This document shows, one piece after another, positions 63,825 to 64,000 of a stretch of DNA of 64,000 nt (its first letter is position 1; every line of letters begins with the position of its first letter). A model generated the notes under the pieces. It saw only the letters and a program-made list of their open reading frames with translations, ran no database searches and was not told where the DNA came from. Both the position numbers and the translations under genes were made by a program. Source of the DNA: Myroides odoratimimus (GTDB lineage Bacteria; Bacteroidota; Bacteroidia; Flavobacteriales; Flavobacteriaceae). Location: NCBI RefSeq assembly GCF_030326305.1, contig NZ_JACAKB010000001.1:309485-373484 (forward strand), read 5' to 3'.

Positions 63825-63897
63825 GGTGCCTTAGCTCAGTTGGTAGAGCAATGGACTGAAAATCCATGTGTCCCTGGTTCGATTCCTGGAGGCACCA
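63825..63897 (+). tRNA. tRNA-Phe(GAA), copy 1
   Basis: The 73-base cloverleaf has acceptor GGTGCCT/AGGCACC, anticodon loop CTGAAAA (anticodon GAA) and T arm GGTTCGATTCC. CCA is not encoded. Confidence 0.96.
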
Positions 63898-63923
63898 CTA
63901 ATTTAAACTTAAGCGAAATAAAA

Positions 63924-63996
63924 GGTGCCTTAGCTCAGTTGGTAGAGCAATGGACTGAAAATCCATGTGTCCCTGGTTCGATTCCTGGAGGCACCA
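63924..63996 (+). tRNA. tRNA-Phe(GAA), copy 2
   Basis: Identical to copy 1 over all 73 bases, 26 bases downstream of it and probably in the same transcript. Confidence 0.96.
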
Positions 63997-64000
63997 CTAA

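Overview
The window looks like chromosomal DNA of an AT-rich member of the Bacteroidota, family Flavobacteriaceae. Support comes from promoters of the TTTG-N19-TAnnTTTG type, a folK-deoxynucleoside kinase fusion, a DPP11-type S46 peptidase, DUF3667, DUF1543, DUF2797 and DUF3806 proteins, and a conjugative-transposon DUF3408 protein. The genus may be Myroides, but that rests on impression, not on a search. No rRNA and no CRISPR array were seen.

Layout: 1-4292 is housekeeping (end of an SGNH hydrolase gene, a small membrane protein, trigger factor, clpP-clpX). 4324-11138 holds a lipoprotein, a TPR sensor kinase/response regulator pair, a small repeat-bearing lipoprotein with a decayed tandem copy, a YARHG protein and an AraC regulator. 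The AraC gene is divergent from a TolC-HlyD-MFS efflux operon (11269-15264). 15379-16246 holds a hypothetical gene, a start-less open frame and a tRNA-type terminator.

16247-30096 is an integrated mobile element of about 13.8 kb at the 3' end of a tRNA-Leu(UAA) gene, bounded by GTACTC on both sides. Its right end carries a large serine recombinase. Its cargo is a translationally coupled three-gene operon (drmE-like, drmA, drmB) that resembles DISARM but has no methyltransferase and no drmC in the element. It also carries conjugative-transposon remnants (DUF3408, a hairpin-rich gene-free stretch, RadC), an AbiEii-type nucleotidyltransferase with a DUF6922-like partner, and an XRE regulator. 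The recombinase reading frame crosses the attachment core. In the integrated state it ends inside the tRNA gene. In the predicted circle it would continue 22 codons into the other end of the element and stop 10 bases before a strong terminator. The DISARM-like trio and this split recombinase gene are the two most interesting things here.

30092-31872 is a cluster of four tRNA-Leu(UAA) genes and one tRNA-Gly(GCC), with near-identical terminators. From 32074 to the end is core chromosome: mutS, a FUSC-like protein, a SpoU methyltransferase, two DUF3806 paralogues around a serine hydrolase, yceI, folK-dNK, sppA, an AsmA-like protein, GH3, a DPP11-type peptidase, Kdo transferase, a DegT aminotransferase, a Bcr-type MFS, fabD, ppiD, lptC, an outer-membrane protein, coaX and two tRNA-Phe genes behind a near-consensus promoter.
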